The position numbers and the translations under genes were made by a program. Shown piece after piece: positions 1 through 8,446 of a DNA stretch of 64,000 nucleotides. The stretch covers positions 27,442-91,441 of the forward strand of contig RFFC02000017.1 of NCBI GenBank assembly GCA_005518205.2, written 5' to 3'. Below the pieces are notes generated by a model. That model worked only from the letters and a program-made list of their open reading frames with translations, was not told where the DNA came from and ran no database searches. The DNA comes from Hormoscilla sp. GUM202 (GTDB lineage Bacteria > Cyanobacteriota > Cyanobacteriia > Cyanobacteriales > Desertifilaceae). Every line of letters begins with the position of its first letter. The stretch's first letter is position 1.

Positions 1-237
1 GTTAACCATGAGCACCTTTCCTAGCGACGTCTCCGGCTTAGGCTGCCAGATAGCCTTCATTTAAGTCCCTGCTCTCCACCACCAGCGATAACACTCCGTG
101 GCAGTTGGGACCGGTGTACCTCCCGTATTTGGAGGGTGGGGTTAGGACCCACAATAATTCCACAGTTCCCCGGCTAATGTTACCGGTTTGGGTTGTCTCA
201 GGCCTGATGGCCTAGATTACACCCGAACGTCTCGCAC
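1..237 (-). mobile_element. Group II intron, 5' part (ORF-less lineage), cut by window edge
   Basis: Read on the minus strand this starts with GTGCGAG at 237, the classic 5' end of a group II intron. It continues with domain I sequence that matches the intron at 7523-8388 segment by segment (for example ...GGTAACTGTGG..., ...ACTCCGGTCC... and ...GAGCAAGGACTTAAATG...-like blocks). The rest of the intron lies beyond the left edge. It sits antisense inside the bioF remnant that resumes at 238. No protein is encoded in the visible part. Confidence 0.8.
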
Positions 238-456
238 TTACCCTCTGAGTCTAGCATACTCTGCATTAAACTAGAGAATGCCGCTCTTGTTTATTGGGTG
301 GGAGAGAAACTGAAAGCTGCGGGGATTTTTGCCCCAGCTATCCGCCCGCCTACCGTCAGTACCAGTCGCATTCGCATCTCACTCATGGCAACTCACGAAC
401 CAACTCACCTGCATCAGCTAGTCGATGCCCTCCATCATATCTTACCCTCTTTATGA
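238..456 (+). pseudogene. bioF: bioF C-terminal fragment (8-amino-7-oxononanoate synthase)
   Basis: The open frame reads ...KLENAALVYWVGEKLKAAG then a proline-rich APAIRPPTV segment and RIRISLMATHE, and ends with TGA at 454-456. This is the C-terminal end of the PLP-dependent synthase BioF of biotin biosynthesis; APAIRPPTVP.SRIRISLMATH is its conserved tail. Only about 70 residues remain. The upstream part is replaced by a group II intron on the opposite strand. The N-terminal part of a bioF gene lies nearby on the minus strand (1035-2855), so the gene has been rearranged as well as truncated. It cannot be functional here. Confidence 0.8.
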
Positions 457-518
457 ATTCTTTGTAAAGAATCATTACGGATGTGATAATTGCTGATATT
501 CAGATTAAACTAGACAAG

Positions 519-552
519 GTTTGTTGTTGGCGCTTTAGCGCCAACAACAAAC
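519..552. repeat. Perfect 15-bp inverted repeat with TTTA loop
   Basis: GTTTGTTGTTGGCGC, loop TTTA, then its exact reverse complement. It lies between the bioF tail and a truncated outer-membrane gene. It may be a terminator-like hairpin (no U-tract) or one of the GCGC-centred palindromes common in cyanobacterial gaps; compare 20924-20940 and 50068-50090. Confidence 0.7.
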
Positions 553-555
553 AAT

Positions 556-783
556 CGGTGATGAGGGGAGGATCTGGCCGAAAGTGGATTTGCGATCGTG
601 CCCAAAGCAGGTACTCTGGGCTGGGGCGCAGATGTGGTAGGACAGATAATACCGCATCTTAATGGTCGAGTTGGGGTAAGCGGCTTGGGGATAGATGTAG
701 AAGTCAGTTCAGATCGGATTGATTATGATGGAGATCTGACTCTGGAAGGTATCCCTCTGTTGCTTGGTATTCTGCCAAGAGTG
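556..783 (+). pseudogene. Truncated outer-membrane beta-barrel-type protein fragment
   Basis: The frame gives KAGTLGWGADVVGQIIPHLNG, RVGVSGLGIDVEV and DYDGDLTLEGIPLLLGILP. This alternating, glycine-rich pattern is seen near the mature N-terminus of a family of proteobacterial and cyanobacterial outer-membrane barrel proteins (GxLGxGxDVxxxxxPxLNxRVG...LLLDWYP). The match ends abruptly near 783, where unrelated sequence starts. There is no signal peptide and no barrel remainder. I infer a relic; the family assignment rests on motif memory only. Confidence 0.45.
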
Positions 784-1203
784 GCTTCCGCGTCACGGAT
801 TAGTCATCAACAAATGCGACGTATGGTCCTTTGCCGTGTTCATCAATAGCTAAATGATACGCCGTGTGCAACTTTTTCCAACCAACGAGATTTAGGGAGT
901 TTTGAGAACAACATTTTCAGCCAAAGACCACCAAACCGTTATTCTTCCGTAGAAAGTTGCACATCGCGTAAATGATAGGTAATTATCCGCTGTTTGGGTT
1001 TTTCGCGATATTTCAACTCTATTACAATTGGCCCTTTGCTTGAAAGAGGCGATCGCCCTTTCCAAGTCTCGGTGCAACTGTCGATGTCCGCTTAGCAGTC
1101 GCGAAGGGTGCATCCCAGTTTCGCAATGAGTAGAAATGCTTAGTCGAACGGGTTCCGAGATGGTGTTAAGCTGAGACAGTCGGTAAACGCTCCCTCTAAA
1201 ACT

Positions 1204-1422
1204 ATGAATCCTGAAAATTTAGCTCAAATTAAAACCTATGCTTTGGGAATAGCCGCCTTGTTGTATGAGGAGGCCCAAGGGACTGTTCCAGAGCAATTGA
1301 AAACACTCTCAGGACTCGAAGCTACAGTCCGTGGGCAGTTGCTTCAATACGTCAGTCCAGAGATTGCCCTTTTTTTATCGAAAGCACCAGTGGCACCACC
1401 GCAGGGCGAACCCGAATTTTAA
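1204..1422 (+). CDS. ISKra4-family transposase, N-terminal frame
   Basis: This 72-residue frame (MNPENLAQIKTYALGIAALL..., ending GEPEF) matches the N-terminal helical segment of ISKra4 transposases. It stops at 1420-1422, just before the second frame. The two frames are offset, so a full protein needs a ribosomal frameshift near the AATTTTAAA stretch at about 1415-1424, or else the element is frameshifted and dead. Such two-frame arrangements occur in this IS family. The start is the first ATG after the left inverted repeat. Confidence 0.7.
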   Translation: MNPENLAQIKTYALGIAALLYEEAQGTVPEQLKTLSGLEATVRGQLLQYVSPEIALFLSKAPVAPPQGEPEF

Positions 1423-1430
1423 ACAGCATT

Positions 1431-2465
1431 TTGGGCGAGCTCCTCATCACGGAGAAGCAAGCGACTTATTTTGATGTGAGAGCCTATAGCCAGTGGAGTC
1501 CCTATCTGGAAAAATGTTGCTTGTTACTGAGTGCGAACTCTTCTTATGAGCACGCCTCGGAAGATCTTAAGCAGCTCACGGGGATGAGCGTTTCCCGGGG
1601 AACTCAGCAACGACTGGTGCAACGTTATGAGTTTGAATTACTGACAGTTAAAGAAGCCGTTTCCTCAACGAGCGCTCAAGAACCGAAACTGCCCCTTCAG
1701 GAGTTTGAGTTGCCCACAGCTAAAGAAGCCGTTTCCTCAACGGGCCCTCAAGGACCGAAACTGCCCCCTCAGGAGTTTGAGTTGCCGACGGCTAAAAAAG
1801 CTGTTTCCGAAATCAGCCCTCAAGAACCGAAAGTGCTCGCCCATGAGTTGAAGTTGCCGACTGTCAAGGAAGTTGTTGAGGAAATGAGCATTGATGGGGG
1901 GAAAGTACGCTTACGGACCCCGCAAGGGAGACCCTGTGAGTGGCGCGATTACAAGGGCGTTAATCTACATGACCTCGGGGTAGCGGCCTTCTTTCGGGAC
2001 AATGCAGGACTGGTCAAATGGGTCAACCAGCAGCCCTTGGCGAATCCACTTGTGAGTATCGGAGACGGTCATGATGGCGTTTGGAATTTGTTTGCCGAGA
2101 TTGGCCCAACCATCTTCCGTCTGGAAATCCTCGATTGGTATCACTTGATGGAAAACCTCGAGAAAGTCGGTGGGTCCAGCTCTAGACTGGCACGAGTGAA
2201 AGCTCTCCTATGGTCAGGCAAGGTAGATGCAGCCCTCAAAGAATTTGACGACTGGGAGCATCCACGGGTTGATAACTTCAGGGCCTATGTTACTAAGCAT
2301 CGTCACCGCATTGTGAACTATGGCTATTACCAAGCCGAGGGAATTTCAATCGGTTCGGGAGAGGTGGAATCAACGATTAAGCAGGTTGCGGCACGGGTGA
2401 AGCTCTCAGGAGCGCAGTGGAAAGCTGCCAATGTTCCCCAAGTTCTGCGGCATCTCGCAGCGTAG
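1431..2465 (+). CDS. ISKra4-family transposase, catalytic frame with tandem-repeat linker
   Basis: The DDE transposase core is clear: MSIDGGKVRLRT (first Asp), VSIGDGHDGVWNL (second Asp region), DWYHLMENL, and the C-terminal signature GISIGSGEVEST followed by IKQ..ARVKLSGAQW. Between the N-terminal domain and the first Asp lies a linker made of nearly four copies of a 24-residue unit (EFELPTAKEAVSST..., DNA 1629-1898). The first ATG of this frame (1431) is probably not an independent start, since translation would come from the upstream frame at 1204. The element's ends are intact, so it may be active if frameshifting works. Confidence 0.85.
   Translation: MGELLITEKQATYFDVRAYSQWSPYLEKCCLLLSANSSYEHASEDLKQLTGMSVSRGTQQRLVQRYEFELLTVKEAVSSTSAQEPKLPLQEFELPTAKEAVSSTGPQGPKLPPQEFELPTAKKAVSEISPQEPKVLAHELKLPTVKEVVEEMSIDGGKVRLRTPQGRPCEWRDYKGVNLHDLGVAAFFRDNAGLVKWVNQQPLANPLVSIGDGHDGVWNLFAEIGPTIFRLEILDWYHLMENLEKVGGSSSRLARVKALLWSGKVDAALKEFDDWEHPRVDNFRAYVTKHRHRIVNYGYYQAEGISIGSGEVESTIKQVAARVKLSGAQWKAANVPQVLRHLAA
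1629..1898 (+). repeat. 72-bp in-frame tandem repeats inside the transposase
   Basis: Units at 1629-1700, 1701-1772 and 1773-1844 and a partial one at 1845-1898 each begin GAGTTTGARTT or a close variant and encode EFELPTAKEAVSS-like residues rich in P, E and K. The unit is a multiple of three, so the frame is kept. It lengthens the linker between the DNA-binding and catalytic parts. Confidence 0.9.
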
Positions 2466-2933
2466 GGGGCCCGGAGCGTGCTTATCTCAATGGAGTATTC
2501 TCAAGGTGAGTCAATCTTGACATTCTCATCATCTCGTGGTCTGTCAAGATAAAATTGACGAATTTTACGGAGATAACCGCTTCCGAGCCTTCCCTTCTCT
2601 TATCCGTCATCATTTCCTTGACAGACCAAGGGTCTATTAGTGACAGTTTAACAATGAAGTATTTTTGCTCATTGCCAAATTGGGATGCACCCGTCGCGAA
2701 CCCGTACTACCCGTTCCCCATTTAGAGGTAGCGTTAACAGCAGCTTGAATCAGGCGTGAGTCTCCTGCTAGTCCCAAATAATCATTACTAGCAAAATTGA
2801 GCACCGACCTGCCTGCCAACTGTACCACTGGGCCCGGAGTACTGTCAATGGTCACCAGGGGGTCAACTAGCTAGTTATCGTTGCCAGGGTGCTGGGAACG
2901 AGAATTAATGGAAACGTTATTTTTTTAGAGTTG

Positions 2934-3037
2934 TAAGTAGTTAGACAAAAATAATTGCACATAGCCATGGGCGACATGCTCCGGATATGGAGACTAGCGC
3001 GAGAGAGTGTGTGAAATTAATTTTGTCCATGTACTTA
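2934..3037 (+). mobile_element. 104-bp MITE-like element, copy 1
   Basis: The left end TAAGTAGTTAGACAAAA and the reverse-complemented right end TAAGTACATGGACAAAA form imperfect inverted repeats of about 30 bp. The centre contains the palindrome CTCCGGATATGGAG. Two further copies of the same 104-bp length lie at 15557-15660 and 30673-30776. There is no coding capacity. Confidence 0.85.
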
Positions 3038-3644
3038 TCGGACAGCTAGAGTTCTCAGCGGTCTGTTTGGTCGGGCCGCTGAGCTTTTTGTTGCTGGTGT
3101 TTGCTGGAGGGGGGGTGGGTTTTTTGCTGGGGTGGTAAGGGGCGATCGCGTGTAAGGCAGGGGGAGACTCCGGTCCTAACTGCTGCGGTGTGTCATTACT
3201 GTGGTGGAGAGCAAGGACTTAAATGAGGATAACTGGTAGCCTAAAACCGGTAACTCCGCTAGGGAAGGTGCTCAAGGTCAGAACAAACGAACTTATTTAA
3301 GCCTCGTAACCTTAAACCAGCGCAATAAGGCTGATGCGCTGGCCCAAAAGGGAAATGGTAGTCAGTGTTAGTTGTGTGTTGTAGCTAACATCGTATCCGA
3401 AGGGCTCCCGGGGTAATGTAAGGGCCTAAAAGCATCATTAATGATACCGAGGAACGAAGTAACCTCCGGTGTGCTGTCAACCTGGTATGTCCATCGGGAA
3501 GACAAGTTAGATGACAAGCGCAAGCCACTGGAGAAAGGATGTCCTAAAAAGCCAAGGCCCGGGATAATACCTGTGGATATGCTGACGTAGGGCGGTGATA
3601 GTTGGAAGCCACGGCGATGAGTAGCCCTAAGAAAACACGGAGCG

Positions 3645-5528
3645 CTAGAGCGTCGGTCCAGTAGAAGTAGTTGACAAATAAATAAACATGTGGTATGGCT
3701 CAAGCAAGGCTCAAAATTGATGCAGTTTTCTCTTGAGTTGTTGCTGGCATTCTTGCCAAAAGGTGAAGATTATGGACAACAGCCATGCGCCGTAGATCAA
3801 AGAGGTTCTTGCGAACTCCTATATAACGCGCGCGATCGCCCTGCCACTGACCAATGTGAGCAAGACTATGTTCTACCGTTACTCGCTCTCGTAGTTTGGC
3901 TCGACCGGACGGAGTGGTTTGGCGTTCACGTAATTCTTGCAACAGTGACTCATCAGGATGAATAGAAACAGTGCGACCTTTTACGTTAGTAGTGCATTGA
4001 GAACGTAAAGGACAAATTTTACACTTATCCCTAGGAAACTGAACAGGTTTGCCTTCATCAAAAGGAACACTAACTCCATTAGGACAACGAATTATTTTTT
4101 CTTCCCAGTTAAGAACAAAAGCTGTTTTATCAAAATATTTCCCGTTACGGACTGACCAAGCCTTACAAATAATTGTTAAATTTTCGTCCCGTTCTTTAAC
4201 TAAATGACTATTCAGATATCCTCGGTCTATATGTAATTCTTTCAATGTCACGTTTTGTGCTTCTAAATCCGAGGCGATATCGTGGGTTACATTAGCTTCT
4301 GGAACATTCGCTGGTGTTATCCCTACTGCACAATCCCGATTCTAAGTCCTTCAATATGACGTTTGTAACCATCAAATCGTTTCTTCTTACTTTTTCTGCC
4401 ATGACGCATTTCGGAATCTTCTATAGCAATGCGTCGGTTTTTAGCTACTCCCTTACGAAGCTTTGGGTCGCCATTTTCTCCCCGTTCCACGTCTTGCGCT
4501 TCAATTTGTCTAGCTACGTCCAGATTTTTTTTGGCTTTCTCAATAGTTTGGTCAGGTAAATCAGTTTCTTGTTCAACACATAATTCAACATCATTAAGGA
4601 TTTGAAGAATCGTCTTTAAAGCTTCTGTTCTCTCTTGTGGATCGTCCCAATCCAAGTCTAAGGCTGCTTTTAGACTTGAGCCAGCCAGAATAGAAGCTCC
4701 TGATTGTGTGGCGATCGCCTCTAACTCTTGCTGTTTTTCATCCGCGATTATTGTTAAAGCTTTCCGCAAGGCATGACCCAAAAGGTTATAGGTATCTTCA
4801 ACTCTTGCAGCTCCCCACAATGGACTTGAATCTAGTGCTGCTTTAAGAGCGCGAGAATTAAATCCCCCTTTTTTTTCTACCATTTCTACTGTGCGTTCTA
4901 CTAAACGAAGATCGCCTTCTGCGTCAATTAATGCCCCACGGAACCTCACATAAGTACCTTTACCAAAGGGTGCTCGATCACAGTCTAGACAATCTAACAC
5001 TAATTGCCATCTTCTATCCGCGTTCAAAGCTTCTATGACTTCATCATCTGAAACACCCGTATAAGCCTGTAAAATGATAGCTAATGCTAGTTGAGCTGGT
5101 GGAACTGGACATAAACCAACTGTGCTGTCTTTAAATATAGTTGCCAGTTCTTTTTGAAATTGTTCGTCAAATAATTCATGACGAATCTCTCTTAAAATTA
5201 GGAATAGTTTAGCTTTTTTGATGATAATGGCGACTTTTTGCTCAGACACAGAAAGTGCAATCGGGGGATTCCAAACTCCTGGACGCATATCTGGTACTCC
5301 TGCTGACAACAGATTTCCTTTTTTTCTACTATAGCATGTCGGTGTTGAGTTGTGCAATTACGCTCTGTGTTCGCAACGCGGAAGCTACCACAAAAATGTT
5401 TTTTTTCGTAATCTCCTTTGTAGTACAAACAGCTTTCCGGTCATGAGTCCCCAGAATATTTACACAAATACTCGCTATGCACACTTTTGTTGTTTTGTCA
5501 ACCCCCCTCTACTGGACCGACGCTCTAG
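3645..5528 (-). mobile_element. IS1182-type insertion sequence inside the intron
   Basis: The left end CTAGAGCGTCGGTCCAGTAG is repeated inverted at the right end (5509-5528: CTACTGGACCGACGCTCTAG), and both sides continue with TTGACAAA inward, giving inverted repeats of about 35 bp with mismatches. The element contains a frameshifted transposase on the minus strand. I see no clear target duplication; the CTAG outer edge is itself palindromic. Confidence 0.75.
3700..5357 (-). pseudogene. IS1182-family transposase, frameshifted
   Basis: The N-terminal frame (4323-5357) has the DUF772-type region PPAQLALAIILQAYTGVSDD then EALNADRRW, followed by a DSSPLWGAARVEDTYNL segment around the first catalytic Asp. 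The C-terminal frame (to 3700) has ELHIDRGYLNSHLV, a CxxCxxxxxC cluster (CKICPLRSQC) and RERVTVEHSLAHIGQWQG with the catalytic Glu. Between about 4325 and 4335 the frame shifts by one base: CAVGITPANVPEANVTHD continues only in the second frame. The original N-terminus may start a little downstream of 5357. Being frameshifted, it is unlikely to be active. Confidence 0.8.
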
Positions 5529-5867
5529 AGGTATGTTTGACCGTCGGTAAGGCGGGTAAGGGGTAAAAAGAGGAGTGGTGAGGGCCAAAGGGGAAAGACC
5601 CTGGAAGCCTACCGGTGACAAGAGGCCAACTACCCAGTAGCCTCCTGCGGTGAAAGTCGCAAGTCCGGTTCCGAATGGGAGGATTGGAAGGCGACTTCCA
5701 GTTCGACCCCTAACTTGTCCGAGAGTGCCCACCTTGTCGTGTCGCGATCGGGATCGACAGGGTGGGTGTGTCTCTGGGAATGACTCTTAAGAAGGGGAAC
5801 TGGGATGCATCCGCTTCCCGGGCGCGAAGGCGCCGGGGAAAAATTGAAACTCTGCCTCGAATTGAGA

Positions 5868-6715
5868 AAGGTACAAGATATATTTACGAACCGCGACACT
5901 CGCGTTGAAACTACTAAGCAAGTTGAGTCGGCTTTGGCGCAGACGGCTAATCTGACTAACATCACGTCAGCTGTGCTGAGGCAATATCCCTCTGTGCTAC
6001 CTATGCTGCGCATGGCTACAGCACCACCCATTGCCCGCGATCGCCTCATTGGTCTAGCTGGAGTCTCCCCTAACCTAGTCAAAACTATGGAAGTTAACCA
6101 GCGAATCCCACCTCGGATGGAACGAACAGCAGTTGATACCCGATCTGGAGCGCATTGGTCAGATAATTACACGCCTAGCTGACAAAGACATCTTTCCGTG
6201 GTTGGATAATCAACAGACGCCAACCAATGCAGAGATTTATCGGGCAGCAACAATTGTTGCCGATCGCTTATGCGGTGCGGTAGCTGACCCAATTATTCGC
6301 AATTCACAAGAGCAAAGACAGCTTGCTACCATTAAACAGTGGCTAGAAGGGCGAGGATATTCTTACATTAAGGTAAGCAAAGAATTTCCCGCAGATGGGA
6401 TGAATCCTGGCGCGTTTTCCTTTCGAGTTAACCTGCCAGCGATTCAACGGGGACGCACTAAAAACATCAAGATCCCTATTGACGTTGTCATTATGCCTTG
6501 TCACTCTACTTCTGGCGACTTTCCACTACTTCTTGAAGCCAAATGTGCAGGTGATTTTATTAATCCGAACAAGCGACGCAAGGAAGAAGCAACTAAAATA
6601 GCTCAGTTGATTAACACTTACGGCGATCGGGTCCGCTTTGTTCTATTTCTTTGCGGCTACTTTGACAGTGGTTATTTAGGTTACGAAGCTGCCGAAGGAT
6701 GGTTAAGTTTACCTA
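5868..6715 (+). pseudogene. XamI-family restriction endonuclease remnant (truncated at both ends, frameshifted)
   Basis: The sequence matches the type II XamI endonuclease family: DTRVETTKQVESAL, LRQYPSVLPMLRMATAPPIA, RDRLIGLAGVSPNLVKTME, then in a second frame IYRAATIVADRLCGAVADPI, the PD-(D/E)XK core DFPLLLEAKCAGDF, and CGYFDSGYLGYEAAEG. One extra G near 6117-6120 (ATGGAACGAACAG) shifts the frame between the two parts. The family's N-terminal ~40 residues and C-terminal tail are missing, and the C-terminal break runs directly into methyltransferase sequence. A deletion therefore fused two parts of an R-M locus. It has no nuclease function as it stands. Confidence 0.85.
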
Positions 6716-8425
6716 CGGCGGCACCTTAAAAGCACCGCAAGTAGAAAAATATATCCCGATCGAGGCATTAGGCGATACCGCCAAGTGGAAAAATTTTACT
6801 GTTTCTCATTTCCGGTCCGATGACAGGTCCCTCAAGTTATCCGACCTATTCACAATCAAGCGGGGTTTAGCAACCGGGGCAAATCAGTTCTTTATCCTCA
6901 CCCCAGAACAGATCGATCGCCATCAACTGCCAGAGGAATTCTTGAAACCAATTTTACCCAGTCCCCGATACCTCTCAGTAGAGGAGATAGCAGCAGATAT
7001 GGCTGGTAATCCCCTGGTCGATCGGCCCGCGGACGGTCCGAAAAATCGGCAACTATTTTTGCTAGCATGCCATTTGCCAGAAGCGGAGGTAAAATCTGAG
7101 TATCCATCACTTTGGAATTACTTTCTCCTAGGTGTAAAGGCAGGATATAGTCAGCGTTATTTGTGTAGACATAGATTTCCTTGGTACTTACAAGAGAACC
7201 GTCCTGCTTCTAGGTTCCTTTGTACTTATATGGGGCGGCAAGGTAAAAAAACTGGTCTCACATTCCGATTTATATTGAATCACAGCCGGGCCACAGCAGC
7301 CAACGAGTATTTGATGCTTTACCCAAAACCCAACCTGGAGAAAATCCTCAACATCAATCGGCAGCTGGTCAAAGTTGTGTGGCAAAGTCTCCAGGAGATA
7401 TCCCCAGAAATCTTGGCAAGTGAGGGTCGAGTATATGGGGGCGGGCTTCACAAACTGGAGCCCAAAGAACTAGGTAATGCTACAGCAAAAAGCATTTTGG
7501 CTGTTTTGCCAGAATCTTTTGGGTGCGATTTGTTGTAGTCTAACGTGGTCAAACACGGAACGCTACGCCTGGCAACATTGGTCAGGTAACTGTGGTATTC
7601 ATGAGGGTTATAACCCCTCCCTCCTGGTATGGGAGTGACTCCGGTCCTTAATGCTGCGGAGTGACATCACCTCGTAGCGGAGGGTTCCCGGAGCGTGTGA
7701 AGCAAGGACTCAAGTGTAGGCTACCTGACAGCCTAAGTCGGGGACGCCGCTAGGGCAGATGCCCATGGCTAGAAAAAGCTCACCTATTTAAGCCTCGTGA
7801 CTCTGAACCAGCGGAATAAGGCTTATACGCTGGCCCCAAATGGGAATGGAGTTAGTGCTAGCCCTCTGAAATGGCTAGCAACATACCCGGTAGAACTCCC
7901 GGGGTAGTGTAGGGGCCTAAAGGCATCACGATGGATACCACGGAACAAAGTAACCTCCAATATGCTGTCCCAATGGGATTCGTCCCAGAAAGGACAAGTT
8001 AGATGATCAGCGCAAGCTGTTGGGGGAGGGATGTATCAAGAAGCCAAGGCCTGGGGTAATGCCCAGGATATGCTGACGTGATACGGTGATAATAGGATAT
8101 GACCGGAGCAAGTAACTCTGACTATGGCACGGTGGCCCGCTCTCAAGAGTAAGGCTATGTTTTCCTGGTAAAACGGTCTCGTAAACTGGTGATACTAAAG
8201 GTTTGCCGGGAGCACCACTCACTGACCAGGATAGGAGAGAAAGTACAGGTCGTAAGGCTAAACAGGGGTAACCCTGAGATAAGCTACTCAAGGTCAAGAG
8301 CCTATTACCCAGTAGCCTCCTGCGGTGAAAGTCGCAAGTCCGGTTCCGAATGGGAGGGTTGGGAAGTGATTCCCAGCTCGACCCCGACCCAGACAGTAAA
8401 AGATTATTATAAGATAAATTCATGA
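6703..8425 (+). pseudogene. C-terminal fragment of the cognate Eco57I/XamI-type DNA methyltransferase, intron-split
   Basis: 6703-7522 encodes the C-terminal target-recognition half of a type II adenine methyltransferase: SDLFTIKRGLATGANQFFIL, EFLKPILPSPRYL, LFLLACHLPE, PWYLQENRPASRFLCTYMGR, FRFILNHSRATAANEYLMLY and GRVYGGGLHKLEPKELGN. The catalytic N-terminal domain (SAM site, NPPY) is absent, deleted at the junction with the XamI remnant. At 7523 a group II intron begins in frame. If 7523-8388 is removed, the frame continues ...LPESFG|QTVKDYYKINS to the TGA at 8423-8425. Without its catalytic domain it cannot methylate DNA; unspliced it would end GCDLL at 7538. Confidence 0.75.
7523..8388 (+). 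mobile_element. Compact ORF-less group II intron, 866 nt, apparently complete
   Basis: It starts with GTGCGATT at 7523 and ends with CGACCCCGAC at 8388. Domain V is visible at about 8313-8346 (AGCCTCCTGCGGTGAAAGTC then GCAAGTCCGGTTC, with the AGC triad and GAAA loop). Domain VI follows as a hairpin closing with CTCGACCC. A stem GCTAGCC/GGCTAGC at 7856-7880 presents CUGAAA (7866-7871), which can pair with the last six exon bases TTTTGG (two wobbles) as EBS1-IBS1. No maturase is encoded, so splicing would need a protein in trans. It lies in the methyltransferase fragment and restores its frame when removed. Confidence 0.8.
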
Positions 8426-8435
8426 ATTTATCTTA
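8410..8435. repeat. 26-bp perfect palindrome at the 3' end of the methyltransferase fragment
   Basis: AAGATAAATTCA followed directly by its reverse complement, with one extra pairing base on each side. The TGA stop of the methyltransferase frame lies in the centre. It may act as a bidirectional transcription end between the two convergent genes, although an A/T-only stem with no loop would be weak. Confidence 0.65.
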
Positions 8436-8446
8436 CAACAATCAAA

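Larger units (their letters stand above)
1106..2692 (+). mobile_element. ISKra4-family insertion sequence, 1587 bp, with both ends and 8-bp target duplication
   Basis: The left end reads GGGTGCATCCCAGTTTCGCA. The right end, reverse-complemented, reads GGGTGCATCCCAATTTGGCA, giving terminal inverted repeats that extend for about 35 bp with mismatches. The direct repeat GTCGCGAA lies at 1098-1105 and 2693-2700. The element carries a two-frame transposase (1204-2465). It is inserted in bioF. Confidence 0.9.
1035..2855 (-). pseudogene. bioF: bioF N-terminal part, split by ISKra4 insertion and 3'-truncated
   Basis: On the minus strand 2855-2693 encodes [26 protein letters not shown]...WGTGSTGSR, the conserved N-terminal region of BioF (N-x-[12 protein letters not shown]). 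The frame continues at 1097-1035 as LLSGHRQLHRDLERAIASFK once the IS at 1106-2692 and one copy of its 8-bp target duplication (GTCGCGAA) are removed. The codon join is exact: GGT TCG CGA C|TG CTA AGC. The true start is missing upstream of 2855, and homology stops after about 1035. Together with the C-terminal piece at 238-456 on the other strand, this shows insertion plus inversion or deletion in the former biotin gene. Confidence 0.8.
3161..5714 (+). mobile_element. ORF-less group II intron, 5'-truncated and interrupted by an IS1182-type element
   Basis: 3161-3644 aligns with the body of the intron at 7523-8388 (shared blocks GACTCCGGTCC, AAGCAAGGACT-like, ATTTAAGCCTCGT, CCCGGGGTA, AAGCCAAGGCC). 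After an interruption by 3645-5528, the 3' part resumes. It includes a domain V (about 5636-5670: AGCCTCCTGCGGTGAAAGTC...) and a domain VI ending CGACCCCTAAC near 5714. The first ~130 nt, including GTGCG, are absent. With neither 5' end nor continuity, it cannot splice in cis. Confidence 0.75.

Noticed and set aside
3368..3703. Minus-strand 111-codon frame
   Set aside because: It lies within group II intron RNA domains conserved with the copy at 7523-8388. The coding appearance is chance.
8007..8425. Frames on both strands in the 8.0-8.4 kb region
   Set aside because: They overlap intron domains II-VI. Only the last 12 codons of the plus frame (QTVKDYYKINS) are retained, as exon sequence.
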